A stretch of 64,000 nt of DNA from Blastomonas fulva. GTDB lineage: Bacteria > Pseudomonadota > Alphaproteobacteria > Sphingomonadales > Sphingomonadaceae. Under the pieces are notes generated by a model. It was given only the letters and a program-made list of their open reading frames with translations. It was not told the origin of the DNA and did no database searches. The position numbers were made by a program, and so were the translations under genes. Below are positions 16,962 to 26,533 of this stretch, one piece after another (position 1 is the first letter of the stretch; each line of letters begins with the position of its first letter). The stretch is taken from the NCBI RefSeq assembly GCF_003431825.1, contig NZ_CP020084.1:62001-126000 (forward strand). The letters run 5' to 3'.

Positions 16962-18694
16962 ATGGCCTGCGCATCCTTGCTGTCTCCCTTGCGCTTGCGC
17001 CATGCGGTCATCTTGCGCACGCCCAGATGGCGGCCAGTGATGCGAGGGTAGAAGGCGAAGCAATCGCAAAGGGTGTCCGTGACACCACGTCATCGGGCAT
17101 TCTTGGCAATGGTTCGGCGGCAAACGTCCCCGGCTTCCAGGGCACTGATGTTCCTTCGCGCGATTATGTCGACGATCCTGTCGGGCTGACGGCGGCGGGA
17201 GAAGCGCAGCGGTATCGCGATGAGTACCGCGTGATCGTCGATCCCTACAGGACCCGGTTCGATTCCGACACTGTCGACCTGTCTGCCGGTCGCCTGATTG
17301 AAGCTGACCCCGACGCATATCTAGGCGCTGGTGGTGGGCCCGGAGGAGCAGCAGGAGCCTGCAACCCCTTGCCTCCGGGAGGGACGGGCACCACGACTTA
17401 TCTCGAAAGCTGCAATGCCGGCTCGCAGCCCTTTGCGGAGGCGCGCAGCTGTAATGCGTCGTTGCAGATCCAGACCGAGGGACGGCGCACCTGGGAGTAT
17501 TCTTGCGAAACCGAAGAGTTTGCTGATCGCAATGAGATGTGTCCGATGCTTGCCCAAGCGCAGGGCTCCAGCTCATGCACGCTCGAGCGCACCGTTAGGG
17601 TAGGGCAAAGATGTCTGCAGTGGGTGCAAGAGGAATTCGGTCGCAGGTGGTGTTCTGAGCCAGGCGAGCCAATCTTCCGCCAGGTCTGGCAATGCCCGTC
17701 TCGGCTTGGTGGCGTACCGGGCGGGATTGAACGCAACACCTCGCGGATCATTGGCGAGACCGTCGACGAGGCCGCCTGCCAGAGCGCCACGAATGGTGCC
17801 ACCTGCACGCTTGCAAGCGAGGTCTGCACTGCGCCCGGAGAGACGCGGGTCGTCAATGGTCTTTCGGTGACGCGCAGCTGCTGGGAGTGGCAGCGTACCT
17901 ATCAGTGTGAAGGGGTGGCTCCTGCCAATGACTGTGGTGCCCTTGAGGCGCGTGGCGATTGCAGGTTCAGCCATGACGAGTGCCTGAGCTTTGACGCAGA
18001 TGGTGTGACCTGCAACGTCCATGATCGCTGGTATCAGTGCGCCATTCCCGGCGCGGGATCGCAGCCGCCGCCCGCCTATGTGTGTGCAGGGGATCTCTAT
18101 TGCATCAATGGGGAATGCACTCAGGTCGAGCGCGAGGCATCACCTGAGTTCAAGGACGCCATGGTCGCCATGAACGTCATGGGCGAGCTGCGGGACGGGT
18201 TTGATCCTGATCGGCTGAAGATCTTCAGCGGCGAGCATTTGCGCTGCACCCGCAAGGTCTTTGGCCTTTCGAACTGCTGCAGCGGCAAGGGCGTGCCGCT
18301 TCTCACGCCGTTCCTGTGCGACCGCGAGGACCGTGAAGTCGACAAGCGGGATGATGCAGGCCTGTGCCGCTTTATCGGGACCTATTGCTCATCCCGCGTG
18401 CTCGGTGTCTGCGTGACCCGCAAGCAGTCATACTGCTGCTACGGCAGTAAGCTCGTCCGTATTCTGAATGAACAGGGCAAGGCCCAGCTTGGGATGCGGT
18501 GGGGGACGCCGCAGCGCCCTGACTGCGAGGGCTTCCTGATCGCCCAGTTCCAGCAGCTTGACTTGAGCCGCATGGATTTTCGGGAAGTGTATGCCGAGTT
18601 CGTTGATGCGGCAAAGCTGCCTGACGAGATCGATATGTCGATCCAGATCCAGCAGAAAATTCAGAACTATTACAATACGAACGGTGGGACCTGA
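16958..18694 (+). CDS. traN: TraN, mating-pair stabilisation adhesin
   Basis: A 578-residue outer-membrane protein with a signal peptide and dozens of Cys in pairs (YSCETEEF, KSYCCYGS-like and LSNCCSGKG stretches), the usual TraN signature. It contacts the recipient cell and stabilises mating pairs. Starts with GTG overlapping the trbC stop. Confidence 0.9.
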   Translation: MNGLRILAVSLALAPCGHLAHAQMAASDARVEGEAIAKGVRDTTSSGILGNGSAANVPGFQGTDVPSRDYVDDPVGLTAAGEAQRYRDEYRVIVDPYRTRFDSDTVDLSAGRLIEADPDAYLGAGGGPGGAAGACNPLPPGGTGTTTYLESCNAGSQPFAEARSCNASLQIQTEGRRTWEYSCETEEFADRNEMCPMLAQAQGSSSCTLERTVRVGQRCLQWVQEEFGRRWCSEPGEPIFRQVWQCPSRLGGVPGGIERNTSRIIGETVDEAACQSATNGATCTLASEVCTAPGETRVVNGLSVTRSCWEWQRTYQCEGVAPANDCGALEARGDCRFSHDECLSFDADGVTCNVHDRWYQCAIPGAGSQPPPAYVCAGDLYCINGECTQVEREASPEFKDAMVAMNVMGELRDGFDPDRLKIFSGEHLRCTRKVFGLSNCCSGKGVPLLTPFLCDREDREVDKRDDAGLCRFIGTYCSSRVLGVCVTRKQSYCCYGSKLVRILNEQGKAQLGMRWGTPQRPDCEGFLIAQFQQLDLSRMDFREVYAEFVDAAKLPDEIDMSIQIQQKIQNYYNTNGGT

Positions 18695-18697
18695 CCC

Positions 18698-18988
18698 ATG
18701 AGCGGTGCTGATATTCTTGCCTTCCCGCATAGCGAGCCGTTTCCGCCCGCGCAGGTGCTCGATCTCGCGGTCAGTGTCGCCATTGGTCGTGATCTGGCGC
18801 GCAGCGAGACCGAGATGTTCGCGCTCATCAAAGACTGGTTCTTGCGGCCTGCGACGGTCGGTGAACTCGCAGCATCGATCAAGCGTCTTCTTGATCGCGG
18901 CTCCATCACTCGGATGAGTGATGGTGATTTCGACTTCTGCCTCACGCCAGCAGGTGTGGAGGCGACCACCACCCTGTCGGGGGGATGA
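18698..18988 (+). CDS. Small soluble protein between traN and traF
   Basis: A 96-residue, acidic, mostly helical protein with a winged-helix feel (ATVGELAASIKRLLDRGSITRMSDGDFDFCLTP in pieces: helix, turn, helix, strand pair). No signal peptide. It starts 3 bp after traN. Function unknown; a cytosolic regulator of the operon is possible but not shown. Confidence 0.55.
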   Translation: MSGADILAFPHSEPFPPAQVLDLAVSVAIGRDLARSETEMFALIKDWFLRPATVGELAASIKRLLDRGSITRMSDGDFDFCLTPAGVEATTTLSGG

Positions 18989-19064
18989 TCCGGATGATCG
19001 ACCGGGGCCGCGGTTATTTCAAGACTGCTTTCCTCTTGCAGATGCTCGACCTTGAAAAAGGAAA

Positions 19065-19874
19065 ATGCCCATGACGAGATTAGCGCTCCTGAGCCTTGCG
19101 GCAGCCCTCGGGGCGGCGGCTGTCCCCTTGCTCGCCCAGCCACCGGCTGATGCCAATCGCGATGCGTTCTACTGCGACGAGCGCAAGCTTGGGAGCTGGT
19201 TTTACTGCAACTCGGAGGAAGCCAAGCGCAAGGCACGCGAGAGGGCAAGGCCCGCATCGCCAGCCATTCCTGCGACCGAGCGCATGGCTCAGATTACGGC
19301 GCAGCTGGATGAGCTCAAGGCACGTGCCATTCTTGAGCCAACGTCCGAAAACATCGTCAGCTACATCCGGTTTCAGCGTGAGCAGCTCGACCGTGCTTCG
19401 ACATTCGCGGATGTGTGGGGCCGCTCGATCTGGCAGAATCCCGATCTCGACTATACGCTCGAACGGCCTGTTTCAACCCTGGCAAAACAGACCTGGGCAG
19501 AGGATCGCAAAGCCCAGCGTGAAGGCTCAATGGCAGCGCTCACCGAGCGCTACGGGGTCTTCTATTTCTACTCCTCGTCCTGCTCGGCTTGCCGAACCTT
19601 TTCGCCGGTAATGCGGGCGCTTTCCGACACATACGGGCTCGAGGTGCTCGCGGTCTCGATGGATGGCGGGCCCAACGAAGCGTTCCCCAATTATGTCGTC
19701 GATAGCGGCCAGTACCAGCGCATGGGTCTGCAAGGTGGAGCTGTGCCGGCCCTGGTCCTTTTCGACACCCAGACACGCAAGCCAATTCCGATCGGCTACG
19801 GCGTGATGGCAGCCGACGATGTGATGCAGCGCATTTTCTACCTCACCCAGATCGAGCCCGGGAGTGACTACTGA
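19065..19874 (+). CDS. traF: TraF, thioredoxin-like pilus assembly protein
   Basis: A 269-residue periplasmic protein with a signal peptide. The C-terminal thioredoxin domain keeps a CxxC pair, SCSAC (C173 and C176), unlike F-plasmid TraF which lacks it, so it may be redox active. A second ATG at 19071 has the better spacing to AAAAGGA and may be the true start. Overlaps traH at TGATG. Confidence 0.9.
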   Translation: MPMTRLALLSLAAALGAAAVPLLAQPPADANRDAFYCDERKLGSWFYCNSEEAKRKARERARPASPAIPATERMAQITAQLDELKARAILEPTSENIVSYIRFQREQLDRASTFADVWGRSIWQNPDLDYTLERPVSTLAKQTWAEDRKAQREGSMAALTERYGVFYFYSSSCSACRTFSPVMRALSDTYGLEVLAVSMDGGPNEAFPNYVVDSGQYQRMGLQGGAVPALVLFDTQTRKPIPIGYGVMAADDVMQRIFYLTQIEPGSDY

Positions 19875-21316
19875 TGGCACGCCAGACCAAGCGCGGCGTT
19901 GCCGCCCGCCTCTTCCGCTCGTCGGGGACGGCCCTTGCCGTGCTTGCCGCAGCGAGTTTCGCTGCTGCCCCCGTCAGTGCCAATGTCGGCTCGGAGCTCA
20001 ATAGCTTCTTTGACGATATGGGCGCCGCCGCCAATGCCACCGGCCCCGTCGCCTATCAGGGCCAGTCGGCAGGCTATTACTCGGGGGGCAACATCTGGAC
20101 CCGCTTTCCGCAAAAGAACGTGAACCCGGTCAATCTCCAGCTGCCCGGGGTCAAGGCTGGGTGCGGAGGCATCGACGTCTTCTCCGGCAGCTTTTCCTTC
20201 ATCAACACCGATGAGATCGTGGCGATGCTGAAAGCGACGGCCAACAACGCGCTGGGCTTTGCCTTCCAGCTCGCGATCAAGTCGATCAGCCCTCAGATCG
20301 CCTCGACCATCGAGGAGATGGCACAGAAGGTTCAGCAGATGAACCAGTTCAACATGAACAGCTGCGAGGTGGCGCAGAATCTGGTCGGCGGCTTGTGGGG
20401 CAAGTCCGATCGGATGTCCTCGGAGATTTGCAAGTCGGTTGGCAACAGCCAGGGGCTGTTCTCCGATTGGGCCAAGAGCCGCCATGAATGCGGGACCGGG
20501 GGGCAGCGAGCCTCGACGATCGCGGCCAACAGCGATCCCGACATTCCTGCACAGAGTTACAACTTCACCTGGGAGATGCTCAAGCAAAGCTACCCCAGTT
20601 TCTCGACTGAGTTTCGTGAGTACCTCATGACCTTCGTCGGAACGGTGATCTTCTACCAGGATGGCGATGCCAGTGGCAAACGCGGGTTCCAGTTCGTGGG
20701 GCAGGGCGACCGCGCCCTTCTGACCGCGCTTCTGGACGGCACCAGCTCGGTCACGATGCTGAACTGCGATACCAACGACAAGTGCCTCAACCCGACCACG
20801 CAGGCCATGTCGATTTCGTCATCGCAGGCGTTGAAACCCAGGGTCCGGGCGATGATCGAGAGCATGAACGCGAAGGTTCGAAGCAATGCCGCGCTCACAA
20901 GTGACGAGATCGGTTTGCTCGGGGCGACCACGATACCGCTCTACAAGATCATGACGGTCAACGCTGCCGCAACCCTTGGCGGCATGACCAGCAACGACAT
21001 GAATGACCTCGCCGAAATCGTGGCTATGGATCTCCTCGATGCGCTTGCGCAGCAATATTATGGCTATGCCTCGCGCGGGGTAGGGACCTTCCAGAACGCC
21101 AATGAAGAAGCTCTTTCGCAGTGGCGCGATCAGATCAATTCGGTGCGACAGGTCCTCGACACATACTCTCAAGGCATGAAGCTGCGCCTCGACCGGACCC
21201 AGCATGTGGTTCAGCGCGCGGTGTTTCTTGAGGGCACGCTCAGGAACAATTTGTCGCCGCAGATGTCGGCCGCGCTGTCATTCAGCACGTCGCTTTCGCG
21301 TCAGGGCATCCAGTAA
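19874..21316 (+). CDS. traH: TraH, F-type pilus assembly protein
   Basis: A 480-residue periplasmic protein with a signal peptide and the TraH core: NVGSELNSFFDDMG at the mature start, FSGSFSFINTDEIVAML, and coiled-coil stretches near the C-terminus. It interacts with TraF and TraU in pilus extension. Start overlaps the traF stop. Confidence 0.93.
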   Translation: MARQTKRGVAARLFRSSGTALAVLAAASFAAAPVSANVGSELNSFFDDMGAAANATGPVAYQGQSAGYYSGGNIWTRFPQKNVNPVNLQLPGVKAGCGGIDVFSGSFSFINTDEIVAMLKATANNALGFAFQLAIKSISPQIASTIEEMAQKVQQMNQFNMNSCEVAQNLVGGLWGKSDRMSSEICKSVGNSQGLFSDWAKSRHECGTGGQRASTIAANSDPDIPAQSYNFTWEMLKQSYPSFSTEFREYLMTFVGTVIFYQDGDASGKRGFQFVGQGDRALLTALLDGTSSVTMLNCDTNDKCLNPTTQAMSISSSQALKPRVRAMIESMNAKVRSNAALTSDEIGLLGATTIPLYKIMTVNAAATLGGMTSNDMNDLAEIVAMDLLDALAQQYYGYASRGVGTFQNANEEALSQWRDQINSVRQVLDTYSQGMKLRLDRTQHVVQRAVFLEGTLRNNLSPQMSAALSFSTSLSRQGIQ

Positions 21317-21328
21317 GGACCGCGTGCC

Positions 21329-24115
21329 ATGGTGGAGATCTTCACGATCGGCGGGGGCGAATACATCGTCAATGTCTTCAATGCGGTATCCGCCTGGACA
21401 GGGGGAGGGGGGTTTCGCTCGCTGCTGCGCGTCGTGATGGTCATGGGCCTGATCTACACGCTCCTGGTGGTGGCGTTCAGCCTCGATTGGCGTGCCTGGT
21501 TCAACTGGTTTCTGGGGGCGACGCTCATGTATGGCGCCCTCATCGTACCTACGATGACGGTGAGGGTAACCGACCGCCTCAATCCCTCCCTGGCACCCGC
21601 TACGGTCGCAAACGTCCCTCTGGGGCTGGCAATGATAGCCTCGGTCAGTTCGACCGCTGGCGATTGGCTCACGCGCACGGCTGAGACGGTTTTCGTGATG
21701 CCGGGTTCGCTGCAGATGTCGAGCAACGGCATGATCTATGGCGCGCGCCTTTGGGATCGCACCCAGGACTTCCGGATCCGCGATCCCCGCATCAGCGCCA
21801 ATCTTGAAGAGTACATGAAGCAGTGCCTCTTCTATGACATTCTGCTCGGCTTCAAATCCTTCGACACGATCGCGAACTCCAACGATATTCTGACGGAGAT
21901 GGGGCCGGGATCGCCTGCGCGGGGGATGAAGTTCATCCCCGAAAGCGGTGCTCCTACCATCGTCACGTGTCAGGCCGGTTATACGGCGATCGCCACCGGC
22001 GTTACGACCTATTCCGACACGGCACTCGAGGAAGAAGGTCGTAAGATTTTCCCAGGGTTAACCCCAGCGCTCGCGCGCTCGAAGCTGATTGCGGACCTTC
22101 CGATTGTCGCCAACCATTTCCATGGCAGTTCACAGTCCGCCCAGCAGATTTTTCAACAGCGCTCGCTCGTCAACGCCTTCCTGCAGGCGCGCGCCAACCT
22201 CGGCGCGGCCGATGGTGACACCTTTGCTGTCCTGCGTGCAGAGGAGCAGGCGCGCAACACCTATACGTCGATAGCGGAGCAGGCCATGACCTGGGTCCCG
22301 CTGCTCAACATCGTGCTGACGGTTGTCTTTTACGCGATGTTCCCGGTGATCTTCCCGCTCTTCCTCATGCCGCGCAGCGGCACGCCTGCGTTGAAAGGAT
22401 ACTTTACCGGCTTCTTCTACCTGGCCGCCTGGGGACCGCTCTACGTGGTCCTGCACATGTTCATCATGGACCGGACCGCTGATGCGATGAACGCGACCTC
22501 GCCGGGCGGGGTAACGATGGCCGGGATGGCCGGCATCGATGCCGTCAACACGGATACGGCAACGATTGCAGGCTTCCTCATGATGTCGATCCCGTTTCTG
22601 GCGGCAGGCATGGCCAAAGGCGCGATGGCGGTTTCGTCTCAGGCAACGTCGATGTTGGCGCCTGCCCAGTCTGCGGCCGAGGCTGCCGCGGTGGAGCGCA
22701 CGACCGGGAATTATGCCTACGGCAACGAGAGCTACATGAACCTCTCGAGCTCCAACCGGCAGTCTGACCAGTGGAACACGGCGCCGTCTTTCTCGGGGGG
22801 CGCGCCGATCATGTCGAGCGTAGGTGCGAATGCCGCGATCACCCGAACAACATCAGATGGGTCGACGGTTTACGATACCTCACCTGCGATGAGCCGCCTC
22901 GCGTTTGCATCCTCTGTCAGCCAATTCGCGAATGCTGAGCGCCAGCAGACGCTGTCCGAACTGGAAACTGCACGCAATACGCTGAGCGAAGAGCGTTCCC
23001 GCGCGCTATCGTTGGCTGATCGGACTTCGAGCCGGCAAACGACCGGCACCCGCAATTCCAGTGGTTCCGAGAGTTCTGCAGGGTTCCGGTCGGGCGAGAA
23101 CCTGCAGCGGTTTGACAACCAGTCGCTTGATGCACGCGACACGGTCTCGGAGAGCGATCGTGTGAGTTCCTCGCAGGGAGCCCAGCAAAGCAATACTGAT
23201 CGTCTCGAAACAACCAAAGGTGGCTCGCTTAGCGTTGGTGGTTCAGCGGGACGAGGCGGCAATCGCGCTGCCAATGGTGAGGGCGGCAGTGGTGTAAATG
23301 GTGCCATTGGAGGCAATGTCCAAACCGGCATTAGCGGCGGACGGTCGAGATTTGACACCGTAAGCCGAGGAACTGAAGCCAATCAGAGCCAAGGCTTCGA
23401 TTCCTCTACATCGGATAATCGGTCGAATGGATCCAACGCGACGCAGGACAGCGGCAGCTATGCGCAGAGCGGCAATTTCAGCCGGAGCGAGGGGTACTCG
23501 GAGGCGGCCTTCTCACGCGAGCAAGCGCTTGAGGAGGTTCGGCGGATTGATCAGCGCATTGCGGCGATCGATGAGGTCTCGAAATCCCTCAGTAGCAACA
23601 CTTCGAGCAGGGATGGCTATGGGTCCAATCTCTCCTTTGACCTCAGCCAGATTATCGCAAGCCGGTACCAGGAAAAGGCGGCTGAACTGGGGCTGACGGC
23701 ACCGAGTCTGGCACGCACAGATCTCAGCCCCCAGGAGCAGGCGACTGCTGAAGTGGTCGCGCGGGCCATCATCGCCGATTACTATGATCAGCGCGTGGCA
23801 CCATTCAATGATCTGATACCGCAGCCCGGTTCGCTCGTTGGCAATGTCTCGGGCCCAGGCGCATTTACGGAGACAGACTTACGAGGACAGGGGCCTCGCC
23901 GCTCAGTCGGATCACCACGCAATCTCGCCGAGGGGGCGACAGACAGCGCGATCAGCGATCGAATCGATGAAGGTGGTCAGACTCTGGGTCAGCGCTATGA
24001 GACCAATGTCACCCGATCTGGCCAGCGCCGTCAGGAATTTCAGCAGGACCGGAAAGGTGAGGGCGGTGCCGACGAACGCTTCAATCAACGCTTCTATGAC
24101 AAGGATCAGCGTTGA
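21329..24115 (+). CDS. traG: TraG, mating-pair stabilisation and entry-exclusion protein
   Basis: A 928-residue protein. The N-terminal half (to about residue 450) holds several transmembrane segments with the TraG-N pattern; the C-terminal half is hydrophilic, Ser/Gly/Asn/Gln-rich and repetitive, typical of the TraG tail that contacts TraN or enters the recipient. It is the last gene of the operon. No clear terminator follows; a small convergent gene begins 30 bp away. Confidence 0.92.
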   Translation: MVEIFTIGGGEYIVNVFNAVSAWTGGGGFRSLLRVVMVMGLIYTLLVVAFSLDWRAWFNWFLGATLMYGALIVPTMTVRVTDRLNPSLAPATVANVPLGLAMIASVSSTAGDWLTRTAETVFVMPGSLQMSSNGMIYGARLWDRTQDFRIRDPRISANLEEYMKQCLFYDILLGFKSFDTIANSNDILTEMGPGSPARGMKFIPESGAPTIVTCQAGYTAIATGVTTYSDTALEEEGRKIFPGLTPALARSKLIADLPIVANHFHGSSQSAQQIFQQRSLVNAFLQARANLGAADGDTFAVLRAEEQARNTYTSIAEQAMTWVPLLNIVLTVVFYAMFPVIFPLFLMPRSGTPALKGYFTGFFYLAAWGPLYVVLHMFIMDRTADAMNATSPGGVTMAGMAGIDAVNTDTATIAGFLMMSIPFLAAGMAKGAMAVSSQATSMLAPAQSAAEAAAVERTTGNYAYGNESYMNLSSSNRQSDQWNTAPSFSGGAPIMSSVGANAAITRTTSDGSTVYDTSPAMSRLAFASSVSQFANAERQQTLSELETARNTLSEERSRALSLADRTSSRQTTGTRNSSGSESSAGFRSGENLQRFDNQSLDARDTVSESDRVSSSQGAQQSNTDRLETTKGGSLSVGGSAGRGGNRAANGEGGSGVNGAIGGNVQTGISGGRSRFDTVSRGTEANQSQGFDSSTSDNRSNGSNATQDSGSYAQSGNFSRSEGYSEAAFSREQALEEVRRIDQRIAAIDEVSKSLSSNTSSRDGYGSNLSFDLSQIIASRYQEKAAELGLTAPSLARTDLSPQEQATAEVVARAIIADYYDQRVAPFNDLIPQPGSLVGNVSGPGAFTETDLRGQGPRRSVGSPRNLAEGATDSAISDRIDEGGQTLGQRYETNVTRSGQRRQEFQQDRKGEGGADERFNQRFYDKDQR

Positions 24116-24144
24116 TCGTCTGACTGTTGCAACATTCCACAAGG

Positions 24145-24369
24145 TTACCAGCTGAAATAAGCGACCACGAGAAAGCCAACCGACAGCAGCAGGGCAATGA
24201 TTGAACTGGTGCGTGTTGCGTATCCGCCATGATTCAGAGGGCCGGTCGATGCGTCCAACTCACCGACGCGGGTAAGATGGTCACTGGGCGGGTAACCGCG
24301 AGATGGGTCACCCGTTCTGTAGTAGTGCTCTATCGGTCCATCGTTGCCATGCGGGTCTAGGAATCCCAT
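24145..24369 (-). CDS. Small tail-anchored membrane protein
   Basis: A 74-residue protein with a polar, Gly/Asp/His-rich N-terminus and one C-terminal hydrophobic segment (about 55-73). GGAGAAC lies 7 nt before the ATG, a good ribosome-binding site. Convergent to traG. It could be an entry-exclusion-like protein given its place after traG, but there is no sequence support for that; function unknown. Confidence 0.55.
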   Translation of the reverse strand: MGFLDPHGNDGPIEHYYRTGDPSRGYPPSDHLTRVGELDASTGPLNHGGYATRTSSIIALLLSVGFLVVAYFSW

Positions 24370-24545
24370 CGCCGTTCTCCTAGCCTTTCCGTAGCGTTTT
24401 TACGCCAGAAAGACAATCATAGGTTCAACGCTGCGAGGGGTTAGGAGTCGATTGCCGATTCGATTTGTATGCGCGATTGCGCTGGCTGCCGGAATCATAC
24501 CAGAAGGGGAGCGGTTACGCCGAATTCAAGCGAGCCGTTGAGAGC

Positions 24546-25331
24546 ATGTTATCGAAGACTGACGCGACATATCTCGATCTTCGAGAGCGCATTCTATTTG
24601 GCGAGCTCAAGGCTGGAGCACCGTACTCTGCCCCGGACATGGCTGCGCACTATGGGCTTCATATCAACAGGGCGCGCAGACTGCTGGTCGCCTTGAAGGT
24701 TGGTGGCTATCTTACCCGCTCGGGCACGTCCTATGTCATCTCAACATTCTCGCAGAGCCAAGTTGAGGAATGGCGCCTTTCGTTGGGCGCCATCGTCGAG
24801 ATCGGGGCAGTCCGATTGGCGCAGTCCGGGGGTGGAACTCTTGGCCCTCTCGCGGCATTCATTGACGAACGCATTCGAAACGTCCCTGTGAACCATGAGG
24901 ACTTCTTTCTCGGTGCAATGTGGCTCACCCATATCGTCCTGGGTGGCAAGGAAAGTACCTTGGCCAACCTGGTTTCGCAGTTCATCCCCCAGGCGTTCTT
25001 CCGCCTCCTTTGGATGGCAGACTCTTATGCTGTCCGCACAGGGTTTCTGGTTGAGGCAAGCGACCGGTTCCTTGATGCAGCGAGGTCAGGCGACCTTGCG
25101 GGCGTTCGCGCGGCTAGCCGGATATTCTTCGATGGCATCGCCCCTTCGCTGCAAACGCTTATCGAAAAGATGGGCGAGGGCATCTATCCGGTCAATGACC
25201 GCCAGAATGGATTCCAGACGATCGAGGACAACATCGCGGGCTATCCAACCTATGCGGGCAGCTCCCGTACACTCACGCCGATTATCGAGCCTCTGGAGGA
25301 GATCGGTCAGGCAGCCTTGCCGCTTCGCTGA
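24546..25331 (+). CDS. GntR/FCD-like transcription regulator
   Basis: A 261-residue protein from ATG 24546 (a TTG at 24465 would add 27 residues without a good ribosome-binding site). The N-terminal winged helix reads LRERILFGELKAGAPYSAPDMAAHYG then RRLLVALKVGGYL, the GntR pattern. The C-terminal part is all-helical like FCD ligand domains, but the metal-binding Asp/His set is not obvious. Its 3' end overlaps the next, convergent regulator by 50 bp. Target and ligand unknown. Confidence 0.7.
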   Translation: MLSKTDATYLDLRERILFGELKAGAPYSAPDMAAHYGLHINRARRLLVALKVGGYLTRSGTSYVISTFSQSQVEEWRLSLGAIVEIGAVRLAQSGGGTLGPLAAFIDERIRNVPVNHEDFFLGAMWLTHIVLGGKESTLANLVSQFIPQAFFRLLWMADSYAVRTGFLVEASDRFLDAARSGDLAGVRAASRIFFDGIAPSLQTLIEKMGEGIYPVNDRQNGFQTIEDNIAGYPTYAGSSRTLTPIIEPLEEIGQAALPLR

Positions 25332-26001
25332 GTGGGATGCCTCGCGCGTTCACGGGCTCTCTCGGGTGGAGCCGCATGGCGACAGCTTCGGCTGCGCAGT
25401 CTCGCGGTTCGGTCGTCCCGATGAGGTCCACAATGACATTAGCTGAACGTTTCATGCCCTCGAGGTCGGCAGCCTCAAGTCGAGCCGCAACTGCATAGGC
25501 GACCGCCACACTGGCGTGTTTGACGTAATCTTCCATGAGGCGAAGCTCGCCGGTGGCGCTGACGATCGCCAGCATCATCCTGTTATGAGCAAGGCTCGTC
25601 GCAATCGTGTCCCCTCCATCCGCTTCTTCGAGGAAGTTCTCAGCCAAGGCGCGGATAGCAGGTAGCGCCGGCGCGCAGTCCATGGACGACAGCCTAATGA
25701 TTGCCGCAGCTTCGATTGCCGCTAGCTCGGCTATTTTATCATCGAGTTCCTTGCCGCTGGGCTGGTACCATTTGAAACGGGCCCAGTCCGTCTTGATGAA
25801 ACCGGTACTCCGCAGTTCCGCAAATGCAGCGGCACCCCAGTCTGCGTCCATTTCCACGATCGCGGCAAGCGACGCCGGGTCAGCGCTCTCATATCCGAAT
25901 TTGGAACTGATGCTGCAGCGCCGAATGCGCTCCATGCGAGCGTCCTGGCTGATTGCCATGCGCTTGGACGCTTCCTGGTAGAGATCAATCCGTTTGGCCA
26001 T
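25282..26001 (-). CDS. Second FCD-like regulator, convergent
   Basis: A 239-residue protein; an upstream ATG at 26025 would add eight residues. The N-terminus (LYQEASKRMAISQDARMERIRR, then AAFAELRSTGFIKTD) resembles a divergent winged helix, and the rest is helical like an FCD domain (AIRALAENFLEEA, MLAIVSATGELRLMEDYV). Its tail overlaps the convergent GntR-like gene. The DNA-binding domain is much less typical than in its neighbour, so regulator function is tentative. Confidence 0.55.
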   Translation of the reverse strand: MAKRIDLYQEASKRMAISQDARMERIRRCSISSKFGYESADPASLAAIVEMDADWGAAAFAELRSTGFIKTDWARFKWYQPSGKELDDKIAELAAIEAAAIIRLSSMDCAPALPAIRALAENFLEEADGGDTIATSLAHNRMMLAIVSATGELRLMEDYVKHASVAVAYAVAARLEAADLEGMKRSANVIVDLIGTTEPRDCAAEAVAMRLHPREPVNARGIPLSEAARLPDRSPPEAR

Positions 26002-26031
26002 GCAGGAATAGTAGCATGGCAGCATTTCTCA

Positions 26032-26241
26032 TCAATCGGCCTTTGGCCAATCGCCTCCGTGTACCTCACGTTCGTATTTCGAAATGCGTTTCCACTCGAT
26101 GGCCACTTCGTCAAACCCGTCGTCCGAGAACAGACGCTCGCAGAGGCGGTCGATTTCGTGCGGGTCGTCGGGCAAACTATCGTCCTCACGGTACTTAGCG
26201 ACCGCTTCCATTACTCTCAGGGCGTCGTCGTAGTTTGCCAT
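26032..26241 (-). CDS. Small acidic protein of unknown function
   Basis: A 69-residue, strongly acidic, helical protein (SLPDDPHEIDRLCERLF, FDEVAIEWKRISKYE). It lies 30 bp upstream of the FCD-like gene on the same strand and is probably co-transcribed with it. No signal or membrane segment, no family recognised. Confidence 0.5.
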   Translation of the reverse strand: MANYDDALRVMEAVAKYREDDSLPDDPHEIDRLCERLFSDDGFDEVAIEWKRISKYEREVHGGDWPKAD

Positions 26242-26533
26242 TAGGTTCTCGCTTCGACCACTAGTTCGGTCGCATTGCTACGTGCTCGGTGTCAAGACCG
26301 TATCAATGGGTACCAAAGGTCTTTGAACCATTGAATTGAGGCGATTTTGCCAACACGGTGATCGTCTGTCGCAGCGTGCAAGGCGAGGGATTTGAGACGG
26401 AAGACGTCTTGCCTGATTTTATAGTAGAACCAGCTGCATGCGTACCTGCCGCTTCGGCTCGGCTTGAAGCCCGGCACATTTGTGCGCTCTCTTGGCATGA
26501 GAAGGCCGGACTGGCTCAGGAAGGAGGGCCTGC
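26242..26533. other. Non-coding region upstream of the resolvase, with a 32-bp dyad
   Basis: No gene seen. Positions 26303-26334 form an interrupted dyad: outer arms TCAATGG/CCATTGA and inner arms CAAAG/CTTTG. It could be a resolvase binding (res) subsite or an operator. AGGAAGGAGG precedes the resolvase start. Confidence 0.5.

Noticed and set aside
22700..24100. Separate gene in the Ser/Gly-rich part of traG
   Set aside because: The frame is continuous with traG, and low-complexity tails are normal for the family.
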